Shown: positions 51,712-63,700 of the stretch, piece after piece
Layout of the letters: each line of letters starts with the position of its first letter
Position numbering within the stretch: the first letter of the stretch is position 1
Assembly (NCBI GenBank): GCA_029721515.1
Contig: CM056556.1
Span: 8,184,501 to 8,248,500, forward strand
Direction of reading: 5' to 3'
DNA length: 64,000 nucleotides
DNA from: Synanceia verrucosa
Lineage: Eukaryota > Chordata > Actinopteri > Perciformes > Synanceiidae
The notes under the pieces: generated by a model
The model's input: the letters and a program-made list of their open reading frames with translations, nothing else
The model's database searches: none
What the model was told of the DNA's origin: nothing
Made by a program: the position numbers and the translations under genes

Positions 51712-54700
51712 ATAAATATATACTCATGAATGCATAAAAACACACACAGACAAACTCTCTCTCTGTATTTCAGCAGCAGGAAATAGAGACAAGACAGAGC
51801 CCTCAGCTCAGGCGAGGGAAAAAAAAGACTTCCACTGGTGGTTTCCATGGAAACTGTCTCCCTTTCACATTAGGAGGAGGGCAAGCGACTAGTGGATGAG
51901 TTAGACCGACGTTTAAGGTGGCTCATGGACAGGGTGGGCAGGAATTTAAGGTGGTTTGAAACGTGAATCTGTCTGACTTATGTGCCTCGAGGATGAGCAG
52001 GGTTGTTTGAGGTGATGGCAGTGCAGTGCAGTGCAGATGGGAAAGCAGAACAAAAATAATTGCAGCACGCGCCCCTTTCACCTTGGGCTGCACAGTCTGC
52101 ACACTCAGCAGCTAGGACACTCAGACATTCACACACGGATTATTGATATTATCATAAATATGTTCATAATTACATTACAGAGTGAAGGAATGGTGCTACA
52201 GTATCAGTGTGAATAATTGTAAACATAATGTGTGTGACAGTGACACACAAGTCTTGAGGGTAATAGTGCAATACCCGAGATTGGCACAAACAGTACATAT
52301 GATGTATTTTCTGTTAAATGGTGTACATGGACCCTTTTCTTAAGTATGCTCGTTTTCCCCTTAACTGGAACCAAATTAGATAATTCTTTCGAGGATATGT
52401 TATTTAGCTTATTAGGAAAATCCATCCATTATCTACCGCTTATCCTCACAGGGTCGCGGGGGGCTGGAGCCTATCCCAGCTGTCTTAGGGCGTAAGGCAG
52501 GGTACACCCCGGACAAGTCGCCACCTCATCGCAGGGCACATCTTATTAGGAAAATCCTTTTTTTAACTCATCTTTCAGAAAAGAAAAATGAGTTCTAAAA
52601 TATAAAACAGTTAACATAAACAGCCGAACAAGAACCTTGACAGTCTAAAGTAAGAGATCATCTTGCGATGGGAACTCAGCAGTTATGGTGCCAAATCAGG
52701 CCATGGCAGTTAAGTGGGAGGCCCGTGGCTCCTTCCCCCACTTCCTAAACTCGGACCACACCTTCTTCAAAATAGACCTTTTTTTTATCTCATCTACACA
52801 GCTGTAAAGTTTTGTGGTTGAATCTTGCATGGTTGTAATGCCATCATGTTGAATTTATGTTCATATGTTAAATCGAAAGGGAAAAAAGAAATTACTGAAG
52901 TCAAGGGGGAGATGGAGGACATACAGTAGAGGACTGGGTCAGAGCATCTCCAAAAATGCAGCTTTTGTGGGGTGTTCCTGGTCTGTAAGGTCTGTAGTGG
53001 TCAGGATCTATCAAAAGTGGTCCAAGGGAGGAACAGTGGTGAGCTATATACACACAATAACTGTGCATTATTGTGTGTTTACTCCATAGATCTCCTACAA
53101 TCCATCAGCTAACTAGCTAGCTGGCCCTGCCACATCTACCAGCATGAAAACCGGAAGGAAGTTGTGATGCATAATGCCAGTCCTTGCTTGATTTGATTGG
53201 CTGCCTGGACCTACTGTGATATTGATGATTGTTGCCCCTCCACATCAGATACTTAAAAAGCTGAGAATATTTGAACTTTTATGCACATTGACAAATTAGT
53301 AGAAATCGCAACACTCAAGAACCTCTAGCCAGATGCCTAGCCCTAATATTGTTGCCATTGGTTACTGTGTTGCCAAATAATAATAAATCATTAACCGGTT
53401 TAAAACAAAAACATCACATGTAAACTCCCCGCCTCATCTGCCACCTTTTCATTCAAATCCACTGCCCATCACATCCTCACACACCATTCCCACTCACTTT
53501 TTATTCTCCTCACCTAGACTTCCTCTTCTACCACCAAGGTTGTCAGTGCTTGTGTGTCTTTATGTGTGAGCGTTTGTATTTGTGTTTTAGTAATAAGCTC
53601 AGGGTCAACCATTTATTATCTTTTTCAATCTATATAACACATGCATTATTCCAGCTTTGTCGGAATTGCTTAATTTCTCTGAAAACTACACATCTATGGA
53701 CATACTCATATATTTCACAAATATCAAATTGATACAATATGTGAGGATGAATTAATATGAGGGAGGAACATCAACCTTTCAAGAACCCTTGCTGATGAAT
53801 GCTTCTAATCAGAAGGGCTGTATTTCTAGTATATGTCTGAGTGGGAGGGGAACAGCTTGGGCAGATGGACTGTTACTGTGGGTGTATGTGTATATTTTTG
53901 TATGTAAGCTGAGCTGTGCAGTGCAAGGTCAATCCCCTTGTTGTATTCCTTATGGCAGAGGGAAAGCTGAAAACCAAAACACCCTGAATTTTGCATACGC
54001 CAACAGAGGGAGCTCATTATAGTACACTGTATAAGGTGTGTAAGTGTCGTTGAAAAGTTTGTAGAATAGAGCATTAAGTATGGGCACAGATCTTTTACGA
54101 TGGAGAGAGCACTAGCAAAAGGATGGATTAAGTTAGGAGGGAACAAAGAAGGAGACAATTAACACAACAGCCATGGAAGCCATGCAAGGCGAAAACGAGT
54201 GGGTGGGTGGAAGAAAAAAGAAAAAAAACACAAAGTAGTATGGTGAAGGTATTGGGCCTTGAAGGATTTGTGCACATGAGAAAAGGAAGAGACTGGAAGA
54301 AAGAAAAGGCGGGATGAGATGTGTCAGACCATTTAAATGTTCTTTTCCTCCCATCCTGCTTTGTATTGACGTGTATGTTGTGATTCTTGTCTCCCTCATG
54401 GAAGCCACCACTGCGGATCGAAATGTTGTCTGTCTATTAAAAGAGCACTTTGGGAGCGTCTCGCTGTGAGCCCTGAGATTCATGTTGTCTCCCCTCAGTG
54501 GCTCAATTTGGTGTCTACATTCCTTCTCCTGCTCTCAGCATAAACTGACTTCATTTCCCTCGTCTGGTTTCTGCTTCCTCTCAGAGCTGCCCTATGGCTG
54601 GGAGAAGATAGACGACCCCATCTACGGCAGCTACTATGTAGAGTAAGTATCCCTGTTGTCTTGAGTTTACTCAGTTTCTCTGTAGTAAAACAGCAAATGC

Positions 54701-57700
54701 ATTTCTGTGGTTTACAATGCCTCGTTGTCTTATTCCTCATTTGACTTTTACAGTGGAATGCTCTCTTTGTATGGACTATCAGGAGAGTGCTGCATATAAA
54801 AACTTGTTGTCAAAATTATATAATATGTTGCATTCCAGACATTCAGACTCCATTGGCATCTAGGGGCTGTTTGATTTGGATGTTCCGCTGTATTTCAAAC
54901 CAACTTAGCTGTGACTGAAGCTAAACAGTAAAGAACAGTTCATTATAGGGCTTATTGTTTTTTTATTTATATTTTGATATTTCTTCAGTATCTAATACGT
55001 AGACCTGACACCATCTGGACCAACTTAAACATTAAAACTGTTCTATTATCAACTTACTATGGCAGTTATATTTGCAAATCACCTGCCTAACATTAGGGCC
55101 ATTTGACTCAAGGTGACTCAAAAATATTACTCAAGTTAAAACGTGTGAAAAATTTAACACAGAGACAGTGTTTAAACGATGTAGTGGAGTAATGTCTCCC
55201 TAAGCAGAGAATGGAGTCGCTCTCTTCTGCGTGTTTGCTTCTCTGTGCTTTGTTGACATCGTTGGTGCTTTTAGCGCATGTTTGTGCATATGAGTGTGCC
55301 CCACTGGCTAGCTCACAGCCGCCACACTGCGCTAAACTCACACGGCTGATAACATAGTGGAATTTGTTCATTTAAGCACATTTTACGTTTTACATTGGTA
55401 CAATTTTGAATGCAGAACTGTGGTATTGGTATGTCCATCTTGAAGCTTTGTGTGATCCCTTTTCCATTGTTTGTGATGCATTGTATTTTCAGTCATATCA
55501 ATCGAAGGACTCAGTTTGAGAACCCAGTCCTGGAAGCCAAGAGACGCCTGGAGCAGCAGAGGCAGATGCAGAGCCAGGGACTCTCCGCTCTACCACTACC
55601 CACTATATACAGAGGTACACATGGAGTTCCACAGAATGTGTAGTACTCAACTCAAAACATGCTGACATAGTTGCACAAATCTGAAAATGCAATAACTGCA
55701 GAAAAGGCACGCAAGCATTGATCTGCAGGCCATAGAGGCCCCCGAAACCTGTCTTCTGATAGATTACATTTATTGGAATTTATCTTTAACATTGTGCATT
55801 TTTTTCATAATTTTCTGAATTTGTTTCATAGATTGGGCTGTTTCATGAGTATTTGATGGGGCAAATGCACAGTGTCACAATGTGCAGGGTCGAATGGAGA
55901 TGGCTGGCAGTGGGGGGGAACGAGAACATGCTTGCCCTGAGGCCCTTAGTGGGTTTATCCGAGTATGAGGATGTATTAGACCAGTACATAATGTACGTCT
56001 TCATCTGAGTGAAGACTGCATATCTCCAATGAGTTAGCTTATCAGGAATTAAAGCAAATGTGTCTTTTTTTGCTGCTTTTGTATTCAGAAAAAAATGGGG
56101 TTCCTTGCTTAAACTTCAAGCAAACATAATGTGACAAACCAAATGCACATTGTTTTCGAAATATCAAGCATATCTAAAATGACATACTTCAAAACCTTCT
56201 GCCCTTTCAGAGAAGCCATTGTTTACAAGGGACCCAACCCAGCTGAAGGGGAACTTCTTGTCGACAGCTCTGCAGAAGAGCAACATGGGATTTGGCTTCA
56301 CGATCATCGGAGGCGATGAGCCCGATGAGTTCCTGCAAGTGAAGAGTGTAATACCAGACGGACCTGCTGCTCAGGATGGAAAGATGGACACGGGTAATTA
56401 TGTGTACAGTCTAGTTGAGGAAGTCAGGTTTAAACAAACTACAAGCTGTCACATGCTGTCACTGCTAATGTTGTATTTCTAGAAATGCTTAAGCACTGCC
56501 TCATTATTCTGACATGTCAACATTATGGCCTTTAATTTCCTGCCCAAACAGATCAAGTGCAAAGACCTTTTGCTTTAATTTCCCTCAAGCAGGTACCATA
56601 CCTGCCTGTTGGGTAATTTATGTCTCGTCCCTGCAGTATAATTTTGCCTCTGCCAACTCAGAGCGTTTTTTCACATAAGCACTAATGATTTAGTTTGTTT
56701 TATAACTTTAGCTGTCAAAAGTCACCTACACGGACCTCCAAACTCACATCCTTACAGTTTGTTTGTATCTTTGAGATTCTGTCTTGAGTGATTTAGTGAT
56801 GAATTCAGTTCAAAGTCCTGCAAATGATCTCAAAAGTAGTTTTTTTCAGTGTCTTAGTAATCAATCCCTTTAAGATCTTAAGACTTAATATCAAGTATGT
56901 TTTTTTTTTATTATCTTTTTATTGAAGATGTTCTCATACAGATATAGCCATCTCTTGTACAATTTTTCCATTTTCTTTTTCTTAAACAAAAATTAAAAGG
57001 AGGCTCTTCACAGTTACTTCAGAAAAGTACATCAACATAAATAAAGCCAAAGGCTGAAATGTTTTTATCCTCCTATCCCCTCTTCCCCTAAACCACCTAA
57101 CCCCTCCTTATGCTCTGCAGTTTATGCATCTACTGGGGAGGTACTTAAAATATCATACAAGTAACATGAGAAAGAGATTAAAAAAAACACTTAACATGTG
57201 TAGCTTTGAACCAAGGGGTGCTTCACATTCTGTACTTTTCACACAAAGTCAGGTCTAAATGGTGTAACATATTCAATCCAATTTTTCCATAGTCTGTAAA
57301 ATTTGTCTGAATCCAGTTATATAGGTCAATTTCTCCATGATGAAAAGAGTATTATTACCTCAACCCAGTCTTTCTGTTTTCGGTACCTCTGCCTTTAACC
57401 ATTTCTTGATTATAGCCTTTTTACTTGCCACCAACATTATCTTAACTAAGTATTTATCCCCATCACATTTAAATATCAAGTATGTTTTTTTTTTATCTTG
57501 ATTGACAGGTGAATCAGACAATTTCTACTTGTTTTCCATGATTTTTCGTGCAGCCACAGCTTCACCATATTTGAATTTTTTGGTTCTACTGACTGACAAA
57601 AAAACAGAAATAAACCAGTGGGTGATGTTTAGTGGTCCTGAAAGAAATGGCTGTTTTCTAAACTGAGCACAGTGCCTTTACAGGTTCCCTTAAAACGTCA

Positions 57701-60700
57701 CCAAGAGATAGAAACACATTGATGGACACATATAGCATACAAAGAAGAATGTAGCTCTGTTTACTCATTAAAACCTGAAGTGTTGGCTGTGACCCTGCTG
57801 CAAGAAGGCCACTGTCAGTGGCATTTTACTAAGTTATAATAAATAAATGGTATCAATAATGTGAACAAATTGCAGTGATGGTGTTGAAGCACATCTTAAA
57901 GATGAATAAGTCAATGATAGATGTTTGTGTATCCCCAGAAATTCCAATCCATCTTAAAAGGGGGCATCATTGGCCCTTGCTGGCATATTTGGGGTGTCCT
58001 ATATTTGTGCTTGTAGCACTTTGTGTCCCAGACAAGGACTTCAGTTTCCCCTCAGCACACTCTCTGTCCTCTGAGTGCACCACAGTGTTCTGCATTTAAT
58101 GGGAATGACAGGAGTTGATTTGATTGGCTATAACTGACACTAACCCACATAACACCTACTTCGTTAGGAGATTGAGTTCTGCTTTTACAGCAGCACTGCA
58201 GGTGCAAAATTGCTACATTAGCACCAGTGATCACAGTAATATCAAAAATCAGTCATACACCAGTGCCATGAAATTGTCCCGCATTTGTTCCCGCTTTGAT
58301 TCATAACCAAAACCATAATCATCCACACAAGCAATAATTCAGATTACAGTCCTGCATGGAGAACAAAATAACTGAAGGTTTATTCTTAGGGTCCTCAACG
58401 CTGCAAAGATTAACCTGTAAGATTTTACAGAAACTTATCTTACTTTAGGCCTAACCCTAAAGAGCCAGTGAAAGTCATAGTGAGCTGTAATCGCAGGATT
58501 TATGTGTGCCCTGCTTTGAACCTATTAGCTGGTACCATAACTGCCACAGCTGGTTCATTTAAAGCTGGGAATCCTCCTTCCTACTCTCTTTCTCTGCCTA
58601 TCAGTGTTTCTTTTATCTGGAATCCATCTCTTTCTATTTTATCTCCATCTCTCTCTTTGTCTCTGTGGTCTACCCTTTATTATGCCTCCTTATCTAACCA
58701 TGTCATTTGACACTTTTCCTCTGCTTTCAGCCTCACTGTATTTTCATCCTTTTTCTCTTTCCACATCTGTAGTTGTTCTCTCTTCATCCCTCTATCCTGG
58801 CCTGTCAGCCCTCTCCTCTGTCTCTGGTCTGATTTCCCTCTCTCCAGCTTCCTCCACTCTGCTCTGTGACATTGCCAGAGCTGCTCACACACATGCATGT
58901 GTGCACTCCCTGGCTGAGATTAGCTGGCCTTTTTGAGCTGTGCGGCGCTGCTCTTAGGGATTGTGCATGATTGCTCATGTGACATGTACTGTTTGGTGTG
59001 TGTTTATGTGTGTGCACATCCTCAAAGGATTGTGTGAGTCTGCATGTTTGACAGAAAGTCCTTCCAGTAGTTGGAAATAGAGGATTTTAGGCAGCTGCAT
59101 TTGTCATGGGGCTGTGACTTTAAAGCTGAAATCCATAACTTTCTGCACATTCAAACTACAGCAGAGATGACAGAGTACTTAGTGTAGCGTTTGTGAAATT
59201 GTTTCACCCCGTCATTATTGGTTACATTTCCATTTTGCTTACCACCTCAACAGAGGGATGCAACAGCATAATGCTCAAGAATTTTTTTACTACTTGTGAC
59301 TGTGTGCATATATATTATAATACTGGAGGTACAGAGTGCTTATTCTGTCCACATGTCCTGATGTCGCTGAGATTTGACATTTATGACGACATTGACAAGT
59401 TATGTTTTTGCAGCACAGTATGACTACAGATGAACCAGTGAGGTCTGTGTCATATGTAGCATACTGCAGTGTGAGTGTTTATGAAGCCGTCCTTCTTATC
59501 TCCTTCCTCCTCAGGTGATGTCATTGTCTACATTAATGACATCTGCGTACTCGGCACCACCCACGCCGATGTGGTCAAGCTTTTCCAGTCGGTCCCGATT
59601 GGTCAGAGCGTGACACTCGTGCTCTGTCGAGGCTATCCTCTGCCCTTTGACCCCGAGGACCCAAGTGGTGCAGCGAGCACTTCCATGACACCCATTGGCC
59701 TGGAGCACCGACCCCTGGTGGTGAACGGCCGCAGCAGCTATGATCCCTACCTAGAGTATCTGTCGTTAAGCTCCCAGCTGCCTCCTCAGGCTCTGGCCCA
59801 GGCCGGAGCCCCTCACCCTGGTGACACACATCTGGATGGCTCATCGCTGCCGCCCACCACACCTGGTTCGGCATCAGCACTCACGCCTCATGACGACAAT
59901 GTATCCATGGCTTCCTCGGGCACTGCAGGGGTTGCTGGGGCAACGGCACAGGGGGCTGAGCTTCTGACAGTTACTATGGTAAAAGGGGCGGAGGGATTTG
60001 GCTTCACCATTGCCGACAGTCCCACTGGTCAGCGAGTAAAACAGGTGACGTGTTTTCATCATCTGCATCCACAGCGTAGACCAGGAGTAGTCCAGACCCG
60101 TTTGATATTTTGTGTTTTGCTGTCAATGTTTCTGCAACTAATTATGTTATATCAAGTGTGAAATCTCAGGCATCAGTTGAGTTTAATTTAAGTTAAACAT
60201 TGAAAGCAGGTCAAGGTAAATTTAATTCAGTCAACACCATTACGAGATATTGATAGGGATAATAAAAACAAAGGGAGCTCAGCCTGTGAAGGATTTTCTA
60301 TCAACTAAAATAGGAATGAATGATTGAAAGACTAGACTGTCCTAAAGAGGCTGCAGAACAAAAACCCAACCTCCTTGCTTGAAACCTGTCTGTAAGGTAA
60401 AGATAAATTAGAGAAGACGAGTTGCAACAGTGTGACATGCTATTTCTCATCCCTGTCCGAACAAGTACTTTGTTCACACAAAACTTATTTCAATAGATGG
60501 AGACTGGTAATTGCACTTGTTCCTGGTGCATATTTTTTTTTTATTACAAACAACTTTCATTTTCTGAAATAAGTCAAAATAGTGCTGTTCTTGTAGACCT
60601 TTAAATGCAATAAACTTCATTCATTTTTAGGGACCAACAATAGATGTTTATTTTTTGGCAGCATTCGGAGAAACAAACCATGTGCTGGTTTTTAATATAA

Positions 60701-63700
60701 TCCATGTGTATTAATGATGCCAAACAATAAGTCTTGTGTTTATGTGTTATATGAAGGTACCACAAAATCAATCACATCTGGTCAGATTGATGGAGAAATT
60801 GTGTTACTGTGGTTCAGGTGCTGGAGCCGGGCTCACAAGGAGGGTCAGGGCTGATAGAGGGAGACCTGATCCTGGAGGTGAACCAGCAGCCAGTGGCTGC
60901 AGCTGGACATGGGCGAGTGGTGGAGATGCTCAAAGAGTGTCCAGTGGGAGCTGAGGCCACTCTCCTCATTCAGAGAGGAGCAACAGGTGAGAGAGAGACT
61001 TGTTTCTTTTCTCTTTGTCTGCATGTTTTATTCCAAATGTCAGCATCGGTTTGGCATTTTGTGAATTGAATTTACTTTCTCAAAAAGTCATATCATTTTA
61101 ATACACAGTGATTGTCCTTGATCTATTTATGTCAGCAGTGTTTACAAAAATATTACAGTGCAACTGGCATCAAATCACAAGTGCATTTTAGTACCTTTCA
61201 AGGGCAAATAATATAAGCAACAATAAAGAAGATCCAGTGCAGGAGCTGCTCAGCTAAATATAAGCTGTCTTCTAATTGAGATGCACAAATATCATGTTAC
61301 TGTGCATCTACAACCCCAGCTGCAGCTTTGCAAGAGAGGAGTCAAGTGGAGTTGACAGTGAGAGCCGAGAGAGCAAAAGAGATTTTGATTATGATAATTT
61401 TGAGACCTGTTCTATTTTTGAACACATTCAAATCACAGTGCCCCTCTTACTTGGCTTTTATTCACATATTTAAATGACATTTTGTTCTGGGAATGTTAAG
61501 TAGTTTAGAAGATAGAAGAATATTTGTGTCTGGTGCAAACTGAGGAAATTATCACTACTATTTTGACATAACAGTTTTTTTCCTAAAAAAAAGGTGTAAT
61601 AAAAAAACTTGTTCTCCTCAATTAGATCATTACACTAGAGACACTAGAATAAACATGGAAATGAAATGAACACCAGTATTTTGTAAAATGTATTTCATCA
61701 GATAACTCACGCACAGAATACACAGCTCTATGTAAGCAGATGTCTTAGTAAGTGTTGTGTGTTGTGTTTTCTAAATGCAACTTTATCACCAACTTGTCAT
61801 CAGTGTTTTCCACTGGAATAGACTGGAGCATCATGGGGGATTTAGCAATGTTTTTTAGATGAGCAAATCAGAAGCTGGTAAACATTTAAAATACAGCGTA
61901 GAGTTGGGAAAAGAGTTAGGTGTAGTACGGCTCTGTGGGTAGAGATGGCTCCAGCGCTGCTGTGGGGAAGCGACTTCATTCCCACTGGGGCCACTCATCT
62001 TCAAAATAAATGCAGCAATTTTACTGTAATGTGCTTTGCACAGAAATGACTGTGGAGTGACTTCTAGCTGGCAAACAAGCTGGGCTGGTTGGCATGATGC
62101 TGTTTGGCTATCTGTACTGACTGTACGGTGCTTCGATTATAAAAACAGCATTTTCACTGTTCTGGATTCTTAAATGTTCAGTTTTGAAGGGATGCTCAAC
62201 AAGCAGTGAGAGAAAATATAAACTGGAAAGCACACTGTTTATTTGCGATCTTCAGTGTTGCCGTCTACAAATTCTCAGCTATAGCAGGGATTTATCTGTG
62301 TATGTGACTGTCCCTCTTCTCTCAATGGCACAGTCTTCCTCCTCCACCCACTTAAATTACATGTTTACTGATTTTATTGTTGGCTGTCTGTGTATGAAGT
62401 AAGCTAGTGTTGTTCCACAATACCTGTCACATGTTGAATCCCAAACTCTGCATTGTAATGATCTGCTCCACAGTGATTTTCTGGACATGGTCAGCATTGT
62501 ACCTTCCTCTTGACGTGGAAGAAGGAGATGGCCGCTTGCCCTCAGTCGCAGAAGATATATGAAAATTGAGTTACAGAACATAACGGAAAAGAGAACATGA
62601 GAGAGAATTTCATATTGGTGAAGTTTGAAGTGCAGTGCGACCATTTTCCCTTTTGCTCTTTTCTACATAATTGGTCACCTGCAAGGAAATTAAATTGCAC
62701 AGTGAAAGCTTTATTTATTTGACAAAATGTGTTTTGGTCAGGGGGTCAAAATTTGACTAATCTGGTGTGTCTGTAACACTGAGCCATCTGATGAAAACAC
62801 TGAACGTCACAAGGATTAAACGTACGGCACTGTTCAACAACCAGTCAAAACATGTCTGTGCTCCAACCACTTAGAGACACGTTTCATAAGTTCACTGTTG
62901 GCTTTTGATGTGCCACCCAGCAGCTCTGCTCTGTATGTAGTTTGTCTTGAGAAAAACTGATAGGAGTGAAGAGTTAATCTGCTTTGTTTCTGGGATGATA
63001 ACAGAACAATGAAGAGGAATTACAGATCCTTGCATCTCTCTCAATCAGTCTCATATACATCTCAGGTTTAATTAATTGAAGTGCGTCAGGAATTATTAAA
63101 GTCATTAGCACACAGCGATCCTGATTCATCAGGCTAAGTGTTCTCTGAGTGGTTTACTGATTTTACTCCAGTCCTGTTGTGCTACAGTACAATATTAAAC
63201 ATTATTGGTGATCTATTGATGAACTGTTGCCTGATCCTGGTGAATTGATTGTGTGCTGTATGTTGTTAAGTGAAGTATCCTCTGTTTATCAGGGTGGAAG
63301 CTAATACATTGTAATACATTGTCTGTAGTGTGCATAAATTCCTCCTGTGTTGCAACAGGAAAAGAAAACAGTGAATGTGTGTGAGCAGCTGAGATCAAAC
63401 ATTGTGCTGCTGAGCAGTCAAGCATCTTATGACCATGCAGAGCCAGCATCTGCCACCTGGTGGTTAACCTTTGAAAAGACAAACACACTTGTTTCACTGT
63501 CAGATACGCCATTTAAAAAGGATGCTGAACTTCAGTGTACAAATGAGATTAATGTTATGTACATAAACAGATCTGTATTCAGATTTACACAGAGCTTGCA
63601 TATCTCCCTAAAGGCTGAATGTGCAAAATTACATCTATCAAACAATTCAAGCTATCAACCCGACACACCAGGAGCCTCTGTGACTCTGCGTGTCGCTCTC

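Larger units (their letters stand above)
46877..54584 (+). other. magi2 intron 6 (7.7 kb)
   Basis: No gene was recognised. It contains a complete TTAA-flanked element (47362-47800), CA repeats (48630-48670, 51675-51707), a TG run (48876-48892), a truncated SINE-like element (52424-52541) and a Tc1-like fragment (52880-53046). Poly-T runs occur near 51358-51404. Confidence 0.8.
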
